The notes under the pieces are model-generated. The model had not been told where the DNA came from, made no database searches, and saw nothing but the letters and a program-made list of their open reading frames with translations. The translations under genes and the position numbers were made by a program. From Verrucomicrobiales bacterium (GTDB lineage Bacteria > Verrucomicrobiota > Verrucomicrobiia > Verrucomicrobiales > DEV007), in NCBI GenBank assembly GCA_007123695.1, contig SLGN01000453.1, positions 1 through 6,953 on the forward strand: 6,953 bases of DNA. Reading direction: 5' to 3'. This document shows positions 5,034 to 6,953 of the stretch, piece after piece. Each line of letters starts with the position of its first letter. Within the stretch, counting starts at the first letter, position 1.

Positions 5034-6953
5034 ATGAACCGAGTCGTCGCCGGCGCCGCCGCGCTCAACCAGATCCCCCTCGACTGGGCGGGGAACCGCC
5101 GCCGCGCCGCCGCCGCCGTGGCCGAGGCGCGCCAGCTCGGGGTCGGTTGGCTCTGCCTGCCCGAGCTCGCCCTGACCGGCTACGGCTGCGAAGACATGTT
5201 CCTCGCCCCCGAGGTCGGGGAGCGCGCCCTCACCTCCCTCCTCCAGTTCGCTCCCGAATGCCGGGGGCTCGTCGTCGCCGTGGGGCTGCCCCTGTGGTTC
5301 GGCGGCTCGGTCTACAACGCCGTCGCGGTGATCGTCGACGGCGCCGTCGAGGGCTTCGTCGCCAAGCAGAACCTCGCCGGCGACGGTCTGCACTACGAGC
5401 CGCGCTGGTTCAAGCCCTGGCCCGCCGGCAAGGCGGTCCGCACCGAGGTGGACGGGCGCTCCCTGCCTCTCGGCGACCTCGTCTTCGATCTCGGCGGCGT
5501 GCGGCTCGGCTTCGAGATCTGCGAAGACGCCTGGGTCGCCGACCGGCCCGGCATCCGGCTCGCCAGCCGGGGCGTCGATCTCGTCTTCAACCCCAGCGCG
5601 AGCCACTTCGCCTTCGGCAAGCAGCGCGTCCGCGAACGCTTCGTCCTCGAGGGCTCGCGCGCCTTTTCCTGCGGCTACGTCTACGCCAACCTGCTCGGCA
5701 ACGAGGCCGGCCGCATCATCTACGACGGCGGCACCCTGATCGCCTGCGGCGGCGACCGCCTCGCCGAGGGGCGGCGCTTTTCCTTCCGCGACCACCTCGT
5801 CACCGCCGCACCCGTCGATCTGAACCTCGTCCGCCTCCACCGCGCCCGCCAGGCGAGCCACCGCCCCCTCGTGGGCGGGCCGGACGATCCGGCCGTGCGC
5901 CTCGGCTTCCGGCCGGAGTTCCGCGGACCCGGCGCCGGTCCGCCCACCGCGTGCGGCGACGGCCCCTGCATCGACCGCAAGGAGGAGGAATTCGCCCGCG
6001 CCGTCGCCCTCGGCCTCTTCGACTACCTGCGCAAGAGCCGCTCGGGCGGTTTCGTCGTCTCTCTCAGCGGCGGGGCCGATTCCGCCGCCGTCTCCGTGCT
6101 GGTCAAGGCCATGGTCGATCTCGCCGTCGCCGACCTCGGCGAGGACGGCTTCCGCGAAAAGCTCGGCCACCTCCGCCTCGACCGCCAGGCGCCCCTGCCG
6201 CAGATCCTTTCCTGCGTCTACCAGGCCACGCGGAACAGCTCCGAAACCACCCGCGCCGCCGCCGCCGCCGTCGCGCGCGCCATCGGCGCCGACTACCAGG
6301 AATGGGACGTCGACGCCCTCGTCGAGGGCTACTGCGGAATGGTCGAAAAAGGCATCGGACGCGACCTATCCTGGGAAGTCGACGACCTCTCCCTGCAGAA
6401 CATCCAGGCGCGGGTCCGCTCCCCCGGCGTCTGGCTGCTCGCCAATCTCCGCAACGCACTGCTCCTCTCGACCAGCAACCGCTCCGAGGCCGCCGTCGGC
6501 TACGCCACCATGGACGGCGACACCTCCGGCGGGCTCAGCCCCATCGCCGGCATCGACAAGGCCTTCCTGCGCCAATGGCTGCGCTGGATGGAGACCGAAG
6601 GGCTGCCGCCCCACCTTCCGCCGATCCCCGAGCTGCAGGCCGTCAACGTCCAGGCCCCCACCGCCGAGCTGCGTCCCAGCGAAGAGGGCCAGACCGACGA
6701 AGCCGACCTGATGCCCTACCCCGTGCTGGACGCCATCGAACGGCTTGCCATCCGCGACAAGAAGCTGCCGCTCGAAGTCTGGCGGCTCATGTGCGAGAGC
6801 CACCCCGAACACGCCCCCGCAGCCCTCCGCGGATGGGTCGCGAAGTTCTTCCGCCTCTGGAGCCGCAACCAGTGGAAGCGGGAGCGCTATGCCCCTTCGT
6901 TCCACCTCGACGACGAGAACCTGGACCCGAAGACCTGGTGCCGCTTTCCCATA
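5034..6953 (+). CDS. nadE: Glutamine-dependent NAD+ synthetase, 3' end cut by window edge
   Basis: This enzyme makes NAD+ from deamido-NAD+ with ATP, using ammonia released from glutamine in its own N-terminal domain; it is the last step of NAD+ synthesis. The 640 codons present hold both domains. The nitrilase-type glutaminase (about 1-270) has the triad E44 (LPELALTGY), K111 (FVAKQNLAGDG) and C163 (FEICEDAW). The synthetase domain (about 315-640) has the PP-loop SLSGGADS at 343-350, QNIQAR at 455-460, LSTSNRSE at 478-485 and YATMDGDTSGG at 490-500. The frame is open at the edge, ending DPKTWCRFPI. Relatives end shortly after this CRFPI motif, so probably only a few residues are missing. The start is firm: the epimerase stop at 4998-5000 is in the same frame, and 5034 is the only ATG between it and the conserved GAAALNQ segment. 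No ribosome site is seen. The gene lies 33 nt downstream of the epimerase in the same probable operon. Confidence 0.96.
   Translation, partial: MNRVVAGAAALNQIPLDWAGNRRRAAAAVAEARQLGVGWLCLPELALTGYGCEDMFLAPEVGERALTSLLQFAPECRGLVVAVGLPLWFGGSVYNAVAVIVDGAVEGFVAKQNLAGDGLHYEPRWFKPWPAGKAVRTEVDGRSLPLGDLVFDLGGVRLGFEICEDAWVADRPGIRLASRGVDLVFNPSASHFAFGKQRVRERFVLEGSRAFSCGYVYANLLGNEAGRIIYDGGTLIACGGDRLAEGRRFSFRDHLVTAAPVDLNLVRLHRARQASHRPLVGGPDDPAVRLGFRPEFRGPGAGPPTACGDGPCIDRKEEEFARAVALGLFDYLRKSRSGGFVVSLSGGADSAAVSVLVKAMVDLAVADLGEDGFREKLGHLRLDRQAPLPQILSCVYQATRNSSETTRAAAAAVARAIGADYQEWDVDALVEGYCGMVEKGIGRDLSWEVDDLSLQNIQARVRSPGVWLLANLRNALLLSTSNRSEAAVGYATMDGDTSGGLSPIAGIDKAFLRQWLRWMETEGLPPHLPPIPELQAVNVQAPTAELRPSEEGQTDEADLMPYPVLDAIERLAIRDKKLPLEVWRLMCESHPEHAPAALRGWVAKFFRLWSRNQWKRERYAPSFHLDDENLDPKTWCRFPI

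Noticed and set aside
4065..6170. Very long minus-strand open frame (about 700 codons)
   Set aside because: It lies antisense to the epimerase and nadE, which have complete catalytic motifs. Its product is an Ala/Gly/Glu/Asp/Val string without domain character, as expected when the sense strand has C-ending codons.

Overview
The window is GC-rich bacterial DNA with every supported gene on the + strand. It splits into an accessory left part (about 1-2816) and a housekeeping right part (2944-6953). None of the six gene starts has a well-placed Shine-Dalgarno sequence, and the right-hand genes strongly prefer C at the third codon position. With the gene types seen, this fits a high-GC member of the PVC group, most likely Verrucomicrobiota. 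That assignment is an inference from style, not from a marker gene.

Left part. Positions 1-330 hold no gene I can support, only a C-dominated tract. Positions 331-562 hold the broken zinc-finger region of an IS91-type transposase, with a frameshift near 430 and an apparent internal deletion near 520. After about 150 unassigned bases comes a compact control region: a possible sigma70 promoter (718-745) and a perfect 10+10 bp inverted repeat (745-767). It precedes an AAA ATPase of the DUF4143 type (777-1973). Ninety-two bases further on, a two-gene unit follows. It consists of a 65-residue helical protein with an HPDWSEEQV motif (2066-2263), overlapped by 14 bases by a DNA-polymerase-beta-type nucleotidyltransferase (2250-2816). 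These three genes have more mixed third-position bases than the genes to their right. With the transposase scar beside them, they look like an acquired island. The small protein/nucleotidyltransferase pair is arranged like a toxin-antitoxin module, though its function is not shown here.

Right part. After an intergenic region with a 12-bp GC-rich hairpin (2844-2872), three tightly spaced genes probably form one operon. They are an RhlE-like DEAD-box RNA helicase with DEVD in motif II (2944-4137), a TIM-barrel sugar isomerase/epimerase with a complete metal-binding quartet (4182-5000), and a glutamine-dependent NAD+ synthetase (5034 to the window edge, nearly complete). Their link may be no more than co-expression of housekeeping functions: RNA remodelling, sugar conversion and NAD+ synthesis.

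The most interesting items are the ATPase with its palindromic control region, the overlapping small-protein/nucleotidyltransferase pair, and the decayed transposase that may mark the island's edge. I see no RNA gene, CRISPR array or clearly new enzyme system.
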